64,000 nt of DNA. Source: Mucidula mucida. Taxonomy: Eukaryota; Basidiomycota; Agaricomycetes; Agaricales; Physalacriaceae. Both the position numbers and the translations under genes were made by a program. Shown one piece after another: positions 11,605 through 21,818 of this stretch (the first letter of the stretch is position 1; every line of letters begins with the position of its first letter). The notes under the pieces are model-generated. The model searched no databases. It saw nothing but the letters and a program-made list of their open reading frames with translations, and had not been told where the DNA came from. The stretch is from the NCBI GenBank assembly GCA_015501055.1, contig JADNYV010000102.1, forward strand, positions 62,001-126,000. The letters run 5' to 3'.

Positions 11605-14600
11605 ATGAACAACGGCGACGATGAGCACATCTTCGACGAGGACAGCGACGAAGAAGACTGGGAAGAGGTGGCCATCGAGCAGCCCCAACACTTGGACATA
11701 ACGATTAACCAACAGCCTAAACCAGAGGTCAAGTCTGTCTATTTCTCTGCCTTTGGTCCTGGGTTTCCTGACAGTTTAATGCAGGAAGAAAGGCATTTCT
11801 CAGGCGGAAAGACTACTACGGGTCGATTGCCACAAATTGCACACCCTTGCCTTAATCGCGAACGCGCAAGTTCGGAATAGATGGCTGAATGATGAACTGC
11901 TGCATGTGGGTCCATTTGTTTATCACGTTTCGCGATTACTTACCTTGTTGAAGGCTAGACTAGTATCCTTGACGCCGATGCCCTTGCAAACCGCCTTCGC
12001 TATGATTCACAAGTCGCGTTTTCCCGAGCAAGCCAAACGCGGCCGGATGTTCGAGTCAAGTCTTACAAATCTTGTCAACTGGTGGACTTCTTCCTTCTTC
12101 CAGTCGTGCCAGAAGGCCACCTTAGGAGCCGCACCTTTGACAGCGTGCAGAAATATATATACAGCAATGATTCCGTTCTAGATGACGAAACATTAGAGGA
12201 CATTTTGGACGATCAAGGCGAACTTATCCGACGACCCAAGAGCCTTATGAAGCACGCCTTAATGCAGAGTGGCTCCAGGGATACCAGCGCTCAGCTCTTC
12301 ACGGCGCTTTGTCGTGGTCTGGGATTACCAACTCGATTAGTGGTTAGTCTTCAAAGCGTGCCATGGAAGTCAAGTATCGGTAAGGCGAGGCCTCCTGATA
12401 AAGGCAAGGCTCGAGCGAGGCCTTCAGATGTTGACGCGCCTGTCGCGTCCTCTTCCAAAGCAGTGTTTCCAGGTGGCGGCCAACGTCCTGACGGAAGCTC
12501 GACTCCGACCAGCGACAAGGGAAAGGAGAAAGCGAAGTCGGTTATAAACCTACGTCGGTCGCAGAATAAAGGCAAAGTATTGGGAAAGAAACCGGCACCT
12601 AAAGAAGGCATGTATTGTTTCTCCCATTTCTTTATTATTTGACTAACGACATGTATAGATCCCTTATCGAGTCCACCCGTCTTCTGGACCGAAGTTTTCT
12701 CTCGTCCTGATGGTCGTTGGATACCGATAGATCCTCTTCGAGCCCTTGTCAACAAGACCACTCGGTTTGACCCCCCGCCCACGTCGACGCAGAACCGTAT
12801 GTTATACGTGCTCGCATTTGAGGAAGATGGATACGCGCGGGACGTAACACAAAAGTATGCCAAACAATACGCTGCCAAGATTATGAAGGCGCAAGGAGGC
12901 AGCGCAGTAGGCGGCGGAGGAAAAGTAAGAACCGAATGGTGGCAGCGTATCGTCGCGTCGTTGACCAGACCTTATAGACTTGTACGTGTTAATTTTTCTG
13001 CGTCTTCTTGAAGTTTTATCATGCATCGTTAGAATCGAGATGACGTTGAGGACATGGAGCTTAATTCGGCTCAGTACAAAGAGGGCATGCCGACTACATT
13101 GGCTGGTTTCAAAGACCACCCACTGTATGTCTGTTTTCCATCCTCGCCCATTGCCAACTCACGTCTCTGATAGCTACGTGATCCCGCGACATCTTAGACA
13201 AACGGAAACGATACATCCGCCTCCCCCAGATACCCCAGAACTCGGCACTTTTCGTGGCGAACCAGTTTACCCTCGCTCATCTGTTGTGTCACTGAAGACC
13301 GCAGAGACGTGGATGCGGACTGAGGGGCGCACCATTCAAGAAGGAGCTCATCCACTGAAGATGGTTAAGATGCGGACAGGAACGATTGCCAAGCAACGCG
13401 AGTTGGAGATGCTTAGAGATGGACTGCGAGAAGCGGGAGAGGCAGCCGGACTTAATGGAGAACAGCAGGTCATGCAAGGCTTATACGCTAGATCACAAAC
13501 AGAGCCTTACGTGCCACCACCGGTCATTGATGTGAGTCCTCTTGAGCGCGGTAGTATGGGGATATCACTCATTTTGCCTTTAGGGTGTCATTCCAAAAAA
13601 CGACTTTGGAAACATCGACTTGTACGTCCCGTCGATGTTGCCTCGAGGTTCGGTGCACGTGCCATGTACGTTTGCCTATACATGCTGCTGCGTATTCGCC
13701 AATAATGTCTTCAGATAAAGGCGTTCAGAAAATCGCCAAGAGATTAGGCATAAACTATGCTGAAGCGGTAGTATGTAAATTCATTTGATTACCTCGAAGC
13801 CTGCTGACCGCCTCTTAGACTGGGTTCGAATTCAAGAAGCGCCGAGCTTTTCCCGTCATCGAAGGAGTCGTTATTGCCACGGAGAACGAACAAATACTGC
13901 TAGATGTAAGTGTAATCATCTGCTGTCGTCTATAGTCTTGACAGATCACAGGCATACTGGGATTCCGAGCAGGATGCTCAGAGGAAGGCGCAGATCAAGC
14001 GGAGAGAACGGGCGATTAAACAATGGACACGTTTGATACACGGTTTGCGTATCCGTCAAAGACTACAAGCACAATACGCCAGTGCGCCCGATACTGTGCA
14101 AGACGATGGTCCCGACAAGGCAGCGGAAGCGCCTGATGCAGATGCTTTCCACGGTGGTGGAGGTGGGTTTTTGGTGGGAGCAGACGATGTCGTCCAGAAG
14201 TTCCGTTTGCCCAGAGTTCTGAATATCGATATGGACGATGCGCCACGCGCTGGGCTTAGCAACACTCAAGTGGCGCCTATCGAGTCAGAGCCTGGCAAAC
14301 GTATGAGATGGAAACTATGGATCTCGATGACGAGATGGACGATATCCCCTTTGCTGTGCTCGCGGACGGCGACGCTGTTCCCCAGTCGATGAGGGAAATG
14401 GCTGAAGCGGAAGCAATGGATATTGATGAAGAGGGCTGGGAGGATTCTGTCGCTGAAGAGCCGGCGCCTCAGATGAAACGGCTGACGCTGACGCTGCCGA
14501 AGAAGAAGGGCAAGGCGAGGAAATCTTCTACGAAACGGAACAAGGGGAGCAAGCGGATACGTGGTGAGGAAGAGCAGGAAGGGGACGTTGAAGAGATGAC

Positions 14601-14763
14601 GCCTTCCCCAGCGAAGAAGGCGAGGGCAAGGGCACCGGCGCCCGTTGTGATCAGCACACGGACGCTGCGCCCTCGTAAGTCAAAGACGAAGGCGGAGTTG
14701 GACGCGGAGGCAGAGCAGGAGCAGGCGTTGAGGGTTGCTGCGGGGGAGGATTCCGATGAGTAG
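11605..14763 (+). CDS. Rad4/XPC-type nucleotide excision repair protein
   Basis: The damage-recognition factor of global-genome nucleotide excision repair, acting in the nucleus with Rad23 and centrin partners. Visible in order: an acidic N terminus (EDSDEEDWEE); the conserved RVDCHKLHTLALIANAQVRN and ARLVSLTPMPLQ; the transglutaminase-like fold with RDTSAQLFTALCRGLGLPTR; a lysine-rich insert; and PPVFWTEVFSRPDGRWIPID. Next are BHD1 (SVVSLKTAETWMREGR-like), and BHD2/3 with NDFGNIDLYVPSMLP, VQKIAKRLGINYAEAVTGFEF and PVIEGVVIATENE. The tail is acidic and basic and ends in EDSDE. Two oddities: the frame appears to slip by one base at about 12083-12085 (LVNWW to DFFLLP), and the junction to the tail needs a small intron (perhaps 14216-14259) or another slip. 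A region from 11148 to 11604 upstream has no recognised gene. Confidence 0.85.
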
Positions 14764-16864
14764 CGTGCAGGTTGTGTATCTCGAGATGTCTTGTCAAAGT
14801 TGGTTCTCATGATTCTTGTTCAGTAGGACCTTGTTTGTTTGCGGAGAACCAAAGCAGAATTTTTATGGACCTCGTCTATCACTTTGACCATCTCCGGAAA
14901 CCTTTGTCATCATCGTGTCCCGCGGTAGTCGACGATATTCGTCGAGATAGTGGACAGTGAATCGACCATGTCCATCACACCCAAGGAGTCTAGCTGGTTA
15001 TTGTCGTTCGCTGATAAAATTGGGTCACGAATTGTGGCGCCAAAGCGTGTTCTATATCATCTTCCCTTCTTGATAATCGAAAGCGCATCTTCCTTGCGTT
15101 CGTCAGGCATCAATATGATATCTCTCGTCGTTGTCTTTCGATTTCTCTTGTGAGTGGATGTCGCGTTGTACGTGCTCGATGTTCATTCCGGAGGTGCTTG
15201 ATCGCCACGACGCTGCTTATGGGCTCTGGATATCGCCGCCCGTTTAACTTACTACTTTGCAAAATTGACTCTACGTTGGACCTGTGGCGTTTTCGCACAG
15301 ATGGTACCGAAGACGTTCGGGGTGACAGAAGCATTGCGGAGGGGATGTCGGGGATGCCGCTGTTGTATGGAGAGCGGACGCGCTCTCCGAGTTTTCGTGC
15401 TCGTGGACTTCAGCTAAGACAAAACGCTGCACCGCTACCGGCGCACTTTGAATGACATGGCACCGCCGAAGATTTCGCTTCATTCCTGTTGGTGAGTACC
15501 TCCGGCTTCGTGTATTCCTTCTTTTGGGTCAGTTTTTTTCGCCATTCATTATTACGACTTCCCGTGTCTAAATTAAATCTTAGATCTTAGGGTTCACGTA
15601 CTTGCCATCTGTCGGAGAGCCAATTTTCTTTCGGCGGTGCTGCAATAGGTTCGTGGTTACATATGTTTCAAACTATGTTTGGCCCTCACACTTTCATTAC
15701 GAGAGGACCCATATCGTCTTTCAAGCAAGCAACAAGTGGCGTGGCGGTTACGGAGCGTAGCTTCACGTTCGCGACTCTTATTGTACAAGAACTGACAAGT
15801 ATCAATTGAAGGCCTCCTCCGATACCGATGCTACCCTTGGCATACTATTGTGGCATGAACCAAGATCCACCGGGACCGGTCTAGTACCCTTCCTTGTTCC
15901 TCTTTTGGAAGAACGAGCAGTTTATATTGTAAGCGCGGCTGTGTGAAACGCCACGGGTTTAGTCTCTTTACGAAGGGAGGTAACTCACGTGATATCGTGT
16001 TTTGGATGGCACTGAATTAGCAAAAATTTCGAAAGATTCAACATTCACGATCCATTGTAACTCGTTGCTGTCCCTCGTGACGCGTTTCCTCTGTAGCTCA
16101 TCTTAGTGACTAGAACTATGATTATTGGGGCAAGAGCCCTCACGGTGCAGTTCCCGGTTTCGGGACAAGACTCGGACTGGTCTGGTTTTCGTGTTGAAAA
16201 TTGCGACTTCGGTGGAGATCGGTCATGTATGAGGCCCACCGCATCTGTTAACTTGGACGGGATTATGAGAAAAAGGCCAGAGGTTCAATTCAACAAATGT
16301 TGCTCACGTGTTCATGCATTTCAGAGGCCAAATGTTCCTTGGTCTTCGCATGATCTGGAAGGACTTCCGGCAACGGCACTTACTACGGTGGCATTCTATT
16401 ATACGTGCTTCCGATAACGCATGACCCACGTTGCTCTGAACTTGCCCCTCGCATAGAAGCTTATTGCCGGAGAACCCGACGCGTCTAACGCGTTTAAAGA
16501 AGGAGAACAAGATTCTCGAACTGTGCCTCGAGTTTCAATCGTGATATCTGACGCGTCAACGTTCGCTCGTCGAGCATGATGAGGACTGATGAGAGATTAA
16601 ATTTGGAAAGATATCACCACCGTTAGTTGCGAGTCAGTGGTGCTACGCTTGAACGGTACTGTTTGCCCGTGTGTTGCTGTTTCTCAATGTAGTTCCGCAC
16701 ATGAACCACTGACGTTGGGAAATAGATCTCGCGCTACATACCTCAGGTTGAAAGAGCTGAATGGCAGTAGGTACCTAGAATCTGGTTACAATGTCAAAAC
16801 TCCTGCAAACACGCAGAATAGGGCGGTCCGCGACATTGACTGAGCCCGTTCTCAAAGGACTGCC
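14764..16864. other. About 2.1 kb with no recognised gene
   Basis: Several short open frames occur on both strands (for example 15150-15455 on + and 15110-15334 on -). None shows a family motif, and I could not link them by splice sites into a convincing gene. The 5' part is the 3' flank of the XPC gene. The rest may be relic sequence. Confidence 0.4.
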
Positions 16865-16900
16865 CCGGAGGATAGCCACTGGCGGGTCGCTGGCGAACAG

Positions 16901-16908
16901 TAAATAAA
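16901..16908 (+). promoter_or_regulatory. Altered TATA element of DPBB copy 1
   Basis: TAAATAAA lies 82 bp upstream of the start codon, at the place where copy 2 has TATATAAA. The base change could lower expression of this copy; that is inference. Confidence 0.4.
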
Positions 16909-16989
16909 CGAGGGAGGTTTGAACTCTCTACTCATCACCAGCTCTTCCAAGCTTCAGTGTTCTATCAGCCTTCCCAACCTATTACAACC

Positions 16990-17435
16990 ATGGTCTTCTC
17001 TTTCTCCAAGCTTATGGCACTCGCCACTCTTATCAGCGCCGCCCACGCCTTCAGTGGTGACGGTGAGTTCAACTCGTTCGTCTGGTCTGTCGTGTGCTGA
17101 TGTCGACCAGCTACCTACTACTATCCCAACGGTGGCTACGGCGCCTGCGGACAACCCCTCCAGAACTCGGACCACGTCGTCGCGCTGGCTTCGGCGCAAT
17201 ACAGCAGCGGCGCCAACTGCGGACGCCAGATCAGAGTTAATTGTACGTCTATTTCACAGATTATTGTGATTTCTTCGTCTCACAATGAATAGACAATGGC
17301 AAGAGCGTCACTGCCAGGGTTGCCGACCTCTGCGCGGGATGCGTCAGTGGCGATGTCGACCTTACTTCGTCGGCCTTCGAAGTCCTCGCTCCCTTGAGCG
17401 TGGGCCGCATGCGAGTGACATGGGACTACATTTAA
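16990..17435 (+). CDS. Small secreted single-domain DPBB protein (RlpA/expansin-like), copy 1
   Basis: Three exons with introns starting GTGAGT (after FSGDG) and GTACGT (after QIRVN). The protein is about 120 residues: a signal peptide (MVFSFSKLMALATLISAAHA), then one double-psi beta-barrel domain. It contains TYYYPNGGYGACG, NSDHVVALASAQY, NCGRQI, and DLCAGCVSGDVDLTSSAF, ending in RMRVTWDYI. Four Cys are placed as in basidiomycete DPBB proteins related to loosenins and the so-called riboflavin-aldehyde-forming enzyme group. There is no C-terminal carbohydrate-binding module, so it is not a full expansin. The likely role is extracellular cell-wall association or inhibitor-like; enzymatic activity is unproven for many members. 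Confidence 0.82.
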
Positions 17436-17735
17436 ACGAATGTATTCCCAGCCTAAGTCCTGAATCATAACGTTAGAGTACCACTTTGTAGAGTTCATAC
17501 TACATAGGTCTCCTCAGAATCCGACGTTGCCTTTGGTTTAGATGCTAGTTTCAACATACGCGCTCGAACCGTGATATGAAACTTGGGCTCTTTCAGTGTC
17601 ACTAGTCCTGTTCTCCCTTGCCCAAAAGTTATCTGTCAGAATAAGCAAGCTTGACGAGGTAGCACTATGAAGTTTGAACATATACCTAACAGGACTGTAC
17701 CAGACGCCACCAGCATTTTGCCTCATTGGTAAGAT

Positions 17736-18403
17736 CTGTAACTTCCATAAGCCTATACAGTTGCAAACCTAAAATCTTTTCGAGGACAGCGGCAATGGCG
17801 TCCACAAAATATTTGTTGACTAGACAAAGACTGGTCAGGTCAGAAAAAACAGGGAACCATGTCCCTCAACGACGCGCTCGAAGGCGGTATCGACACAGAT
17901 AGGCGTATGCGAACAATACAAACCCAGCCAGACGGCAGCGCGAAGCGTACGGCACTGGCGGAACCCGAGAGCGGTGGTTTACACACTCGCGGGATTATTT
18001 TTGTATTTTTGTTTTGCTTTATGCCTGACGACTGCCGGAGCACGTCGAACAGGGCTTTAAATGTATTGAGAAACGCACCAGCGGGTTCCCGAATAACAGT
18101 GGCCTTGACTTTACGAGCCACAGACCAAGGATATCCAGTGAAATGAATATCTCCAAACAACGCGAATGAGGTGTGCGCGTAATAGGAATGCATCTTTGCC
18201 GTCGAAACTTGCAACACCAACGCCGAAGGTGCAGGTGATTACGCTCCGCTGGTGCTGATGCTGTGGGAAGTTCTGGCACAGCGAGCAGCTAGTGCAAGAA
18301 AAAACTAGCCTGGCGGCGCTATGTATGATTCACGGTACATCAGATGCTACAGCTAACGGGAGTCCCCTTAAGCCAATGGGAAACAGGTCAAACGGACACT
18401 GAG
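17736..18403. other. Intergenic stretch between the DPBB copies
   Basis: Short frames on both strands (17859-18146 on +, 17840-18220 on -) overlap each other and show no family features. I see nothing that supports a gene here. Confidence 0.4.
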
Positions 18404-18730
18404 ATGCTTGCGCGACTTCAAGACTTGGAGCGTATGTACCAACAACCCAACCCAGTTGTCTGTCCAACTCATTCTCCTAGACCAAGTCGCTACTGAGAAG
18501 GAGGATCGTCTTGAGGCTGAGCGTCGCGCTGAGACCGCCGCCGGGAGTGCCAGCAAAGGCCGGCCGGTCCCTCAAGGTACACCAGTACCACCCAAAGAAC
18601 AGTACCAAGCCATTCCTCGGCCGGAAGGCGAGGCTGGCAACGTAAAGCGTGGCTACGGAATCATTGACGGTACGGAGACTGGCGAAGACGGCGCACCAAA
18701 GTTAGCGCAGTACGAGTGCGTTCGGGTAAG
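18404..18730 (+). CDS. Unrecognised, probably truncated coiled-coil ORF
   Basis: Joining MLARLQDLE to QVATEKEDRLEAERRAET across an intron (GTATGT...CCTAG, about 18432-18479) gives a short charged coiled coil. A proline-rich linker follows (PVPQGTPVPPKEQ), then IPRPEGEAGN and RGYGIIDG. The frame ends near a GTAAGT donor-like site at 18726, after which no convincing continuation is seen. The order coiled coil, then IPRPxGEAG, then a GY motif resembles hypothetical proteins common in Agaricomycetes, often near mobile DNA, but I cannot name it. It is likely a fragment of a longer gene. Confidence 0.35.
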
Positions 18731-18916
18731 TCAAAGTTTTTGCATATCGTCTGTGGTGGTGGTGGACCTTATTGCGCCCTCTGCGTTCGTACTCTCAGTG
18801 CAGGCGTACATACCGAAATTCTCCATTGGAGGCAAAACCTATATATGTTTTTTAATGGGTAGACAGCACGGAGAGCTACCGAAACGACGGTCTCTCTAAG
18901 TGCTGCCCAGCCTCTA

Positions 18917-18969
18917 CTATCTCTTCTGCCTGTCACTATCTCTTCTGCCTGTCACTATCTTTGCCTGTC
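18917..18969 (+). repeat. Short tandem repeat, 19 bp unit
   Basis: The unit CTATCTCTTCTGCCTGTCA occurs twice in succession (18917-18954) followed by a partial third copy. It lies in a pyrimidine-rich stretch. Confidence 0.8.
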
Positions 18970-19694
18970 TTTTTTATCCTCCACGCACCTTTACCTCAAC
19001 ACACTCATACTGCTTCTTTGATGTGCAGCCTACGAGATTGCTCACCAAACGCCAACGGGTAGATAGCGCGGGGAGCCATTAGTCTGCCATTAGTTAAGCG
19101 GCAGGTGAAACCACGCGAAGAACCTGCCGCAGCGTCCAGTCGAGCAGGCAAGCGTGCCTTTCCCCACGATCAATTTTTGCTTCTTACTACCACTGTAGTC
19201 TGTCGCGACTCGCGACTCGTCCGATTCTTTAGACATCCTCTCGTTACTTTTTGCATTATTTACTCGACATCGACGGTGTTCCCAAGTGCCACCCAGGTGT
19301 TACCCCTTCTCTGTATACCATTCCCTACATTCCGATTGCTTCCGCCCAAGCCTTCCCTGCCTTGGCTCTCTCTTACATCCATTTACTTTCACCTGCATCT
19401 CCCGCGCCATTCATTTGTCGTACCATTTACGTACTAAAATCTCTACAGCTCTAGACCTTCAGCACTCAAGGCGAGACTCCCGCGCTCCTCCATTGCAGCA
19501 CGCCCAGTATCTAGACCGAAAGCTTCAGTGGACGCGTCGACACGGAAGGTCACCATAAGCGACGTGATTTTGTCGACACTATCTCATTAGCCTTTTTTGA
19601 AAGAAAGTAAGTACTCTATCATAGTCATACTCTCACATTCTGCAGTTCTTCAAGTTGCGAAGACGACTGTGGAGGTGCCGGACGCCGCACACGC

Positions 19695-19784
19695 GGCGGA
19701 TGCTAGATTCTTGCCCAATCACAACGCATCCGCAACCGGTCATCTCGGGACCGTACGACGTTTTCACCACCACCACCACCTGGC
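19695..19784 (+). repeat. Dispersed repeat copy B (matches 2739-2828 inverted)
   Basis: Shares the GCGGATGCT, ATCACAACGCATCCGCAACC and CGGGACCGTACG segments and the CACCAC run with copy A. The flanks 18970-19694 and 19785-20214 hold no gene that I can support. Confidence 0.6.
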
Positions 19785-20246
19785 TCTTTAGGGCCAGGCG
19801 TCGGGCAGCAGTGGCCGCGACATCGCCGTCGCGTACAGGCAATGTTCGCCATATCGACGATGATGAGCCTGAGGAACCTATTGCGGGCACCAGCAATGGC
19901 GCTCAGTAGCGTATTCACCCGCGTTGTGCAGCCATTGAAATCTCATCCATTTGGGGTATAACCTTCTATGCGTTCCCGAAGCAGCTAAGTCCTAGCATTC
20001 ATTGAGTGAGACTACGGAATTTCATATGTACGGGTTTACCAGATGACAAGGAAACGGATGAGATCTAGGTGCGTGTTGGTGTTGCTACAGATCCTAATGA
20101 AACCGGTGAATTTTCTCCTTCAATTCATTCGAGAAACGGCTGATGCTCATTTGGTTATCATCCGTGCTTCATCCGTTCTTCATCAGTTTGACCTGACGAA
20201 TGTCATCCGCGACGGGCCTTACAGTGGGCGGGTAGCTGGCAAGAAG

Positions 20247-20254
20247 TATATAAA
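20247..20254 (+). promoter_or_regulatory. TATA box of DPBB copy 2
   Basis: A perfect TATATAAA, 79 bp upstream of the start codon. The paralogous site upstream of copy 1 reads TAAATAAA. Confidence 0.6.
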
Positions 20255-20325
20255 CGAGGAGGTTTGAGCTCTCTACTCGTCACCAGTTCTCTCAAGCTTC
20301 AGAGCCTTCAGAGCCTATTACAACC

Positions 20326-20772
20326 ATGGTCTTCTCTTTCTGCAAGCTTATGGCACTCGCCACTCTTATCAGCGCCGCCCAAGCCTTCAGTGGTGACGGT
20401 GAGTTCAACTCGTTCGCCTGGTTTGTCTTATGCCGATGTCGACCAGGTACCTACTACGACCCCGACGGTAACGAAGGCGCCTGCGGAGAGAAACTCCAGA
20501 ACTCAGATTACGTTGTCGCGTTGGCCTCTGAACAATACAGCAGGGGCGCCAACTGCGGACGCCAGATCAGAGTTGAATGTACGTATAATTCACAGATCAT
20601 TGTGATTTTTTTCATCTCACAATGAATAGACAATGACAAGAGCGTCGCTGCCAGGGTTGCTGACCTCTGCCCGGGATGCGCCAGTGACGATCTCGACCTT
20701 ACTTCGTCGGCCTTCGAAGCCCTCGCCCCCTTGAGCGTGGGCCGCATGCGAGTAACGTGGGACTACATTTAA
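20326..20772 (+). CDS. Small secreted single-domain DPBB protein (RlpA/expansin-like), copy 2
   Basis: Same three-exon structure as copy 1. Signal peptide MVFSFCKLMALATLISAAQA, then GTYYDPDGNEGACG, NSDYVVALASEQY, NCGRQI and DLCPGCASDDLDLTSSAF, ending in RMRVTWDYI. Differences from copy 1 are concentrated in the loop after TYY (DPDGNE against YPNGGY) and around the second Cys pair (CPGC against CAGC), so the two copies may have diverged in ligand. Copy 2 keeps a consensus TATA box. Secreted; precise activity unknown. Confidence 0.82.
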
Positions 20773-21136
20773 ACGAACCATAACGTTAGACTACCACATT
20801 GTAGAGTTCATGCTAGATAGGTTCCCTCAGGCCTTTGGTTTAGATGCCAGTTTCAACAAATATTTCCTCGAAATGTGAAACGTGGACTCCTTTACTAGTA
20901 CTACCCTTGCCCAAAAGTTGACTGTCAGAATAATAAATCTTGACGAGGTAGCACTATGAAGTTTGAACCTATACCTAACAGGCCGGTACCAGACGCCGCC
21001 AGCATTTGGCCTCATCAGTAAACTCTCATAGCTTCTGATGTTTGTGAATCATGACAAGTGCAAGGGCCCTGAGGCCTGAGCACGTCGGCAGCAGCGCCCG
21101 GGCCCCGAGGCCAGGCAGGGCCCAGCGCCACACTGC

Positions 21137-21142
21137 AAAAAA
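21137..21142 (-). terminator. RNA polymerase III terminator (T6) of tRNA-Glu
   Basis: On the minus strand a run of six T lies 24 nt after the discriminator base of the tRNA gene, as expected for a pol III gene. Confidence 0.7.
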
Positions 21143-21166
21143 TGAACAGCAGAACATCCAACCAGT

Positions 21167-21745
21167 TTCCGATACGGGGAATCGAACCCCGAGCTGCCGC
21201 GCATCGCCAGGACCCCCGAAAATGCTACCAAATGTATGATCCTGGCCCAAATTCTTATCCGGATCCCAAAAAGGAAGGTGTATCCGCACTTTGTACCAGA
21301 CCTTGCCAGATACTGGATTTTTATCCGCACAATGTACCAGACCCTTGTGTGGCGCAGGGTCCTCGGAGACCGAAAAAATGCCAAATTTTGCTCAAGAATC
21401 GCGCAAAATCGTCGTTTCAGCACAAAATCACGTAGAGGGACGTAAATTCACGGCTACAAAGCTGGTGACCCTTGCCGGGAATCAGAGCCTTCAGCCTCCT
21501 TTCAGCCCACCCAAAATCTTATCCGCACTTGACATCAGACCTCTCCAGATGCCCAAAATTTATCCGCACATGGACTCAGACCTTTTCTCCAAAAAGCTCG
21601 ATTTTTATCCGGAAAGGTACCAAACATAGTCTCAAAAAGTTCAATCTTTATCCGCACAGGGATCATACATTTGGTAGTATTTTCGGGGGTCCTGCATCGC
21701 CATAGTTGTGAAAGGCGGCAATGTTAGCCGTTACACCATATCGGA
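21167..21745 (-). tRNA. tRNA-Glu(UUC), intron enlarged to 507 nt by a transposon
   Basis: Exon 1 (21745-21709, 37 nt) gives a 7 nt acceptor strand TCCGATA, TG, a D stem GTGT/ACAT with GG in the loop, anticodon stem GCCGC, and loop CTTTCA with anticodon TTC and A37. Exon 2 (21201-21167, 35 nt) gives C38, the pairing strand GCGGC, a T arm CGGGG-TTCGATT-CCCCG, acceptor strand TATCGGA and discriminator A. All stems pair, and the mature length of 72 nt fits tRNA-Glu. The intron starts exactly after position 37, the canonical site. Removing the inserted element and one target-site copy leaves a 14 nt intron. The B box GGTTCGATTCC (21188-21178) is perfect. The gene lies 74 bp past the stop codon of the AMP deaminase gene on the same strand. 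Whether it is still expressed is doubtful. Confidence 0.9.
21209..21693. mobile_element. Non-autonomous DNA transposon (hAT-like MITE), 485 bp, in the tRNA-Glu intron
   Basis: Terminal inverted repeats begin AGGACCCCCGAAAAT and continue with TACCAAATGTATGATCC at both ends, about 36 bp with two mismatches. It is flanked on both sides by GCATCGCC (21201-21208 and 21694-21701), a perfect 8 bp target-site duplication. An 8 bp duplication is the hallmark of hAT-superfamily elements. It has no coding capacity. Inside are seven copies of a TTATCCG core (near 21255, 21281, 21321, 21519, 21560, 21605, 21648), several followed by GTACCAGACC or TCAGACC. Such repeats look like the subterminal transposase-binding repeats known from hAT elements. 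Assignment to hAT rests on target-site length only. Confidence 0.85.
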
Positions 21746-21818
21746 TTTCAGTGCCAAGTCCAGTAGGCTCATGCATCAAATGTCAGCAAAACCTGTTGTA
21801 GGGAATTATTCTCTACAT

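Larger units (their letters stand above)
16865..17735 (+). repeat. Duplicated block, copy 1 (pairs with about 20215-21020)
   Basis: Promoter, gene and 3' flank all recur about 3.35 kb downstream in direct orientation. Both copies share a GCGGGT-GCTGGC segment upstream, AGGTTTGA-CTCTCTACTC in the leader, the DPBB gene, and downstream segments such as GACGAGGTAGCACTATGAAG. The duplication therefore copied a complete transcription unit. Confidence 0.8.
20215..21020 (+). repeat. Duplicated block, copy 2
   Basis: Direct repeat of about 16865-17735 with point differences and small indels. It ends about 150 bp before the tRNA-Glu gene. Confidence 0.8.
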
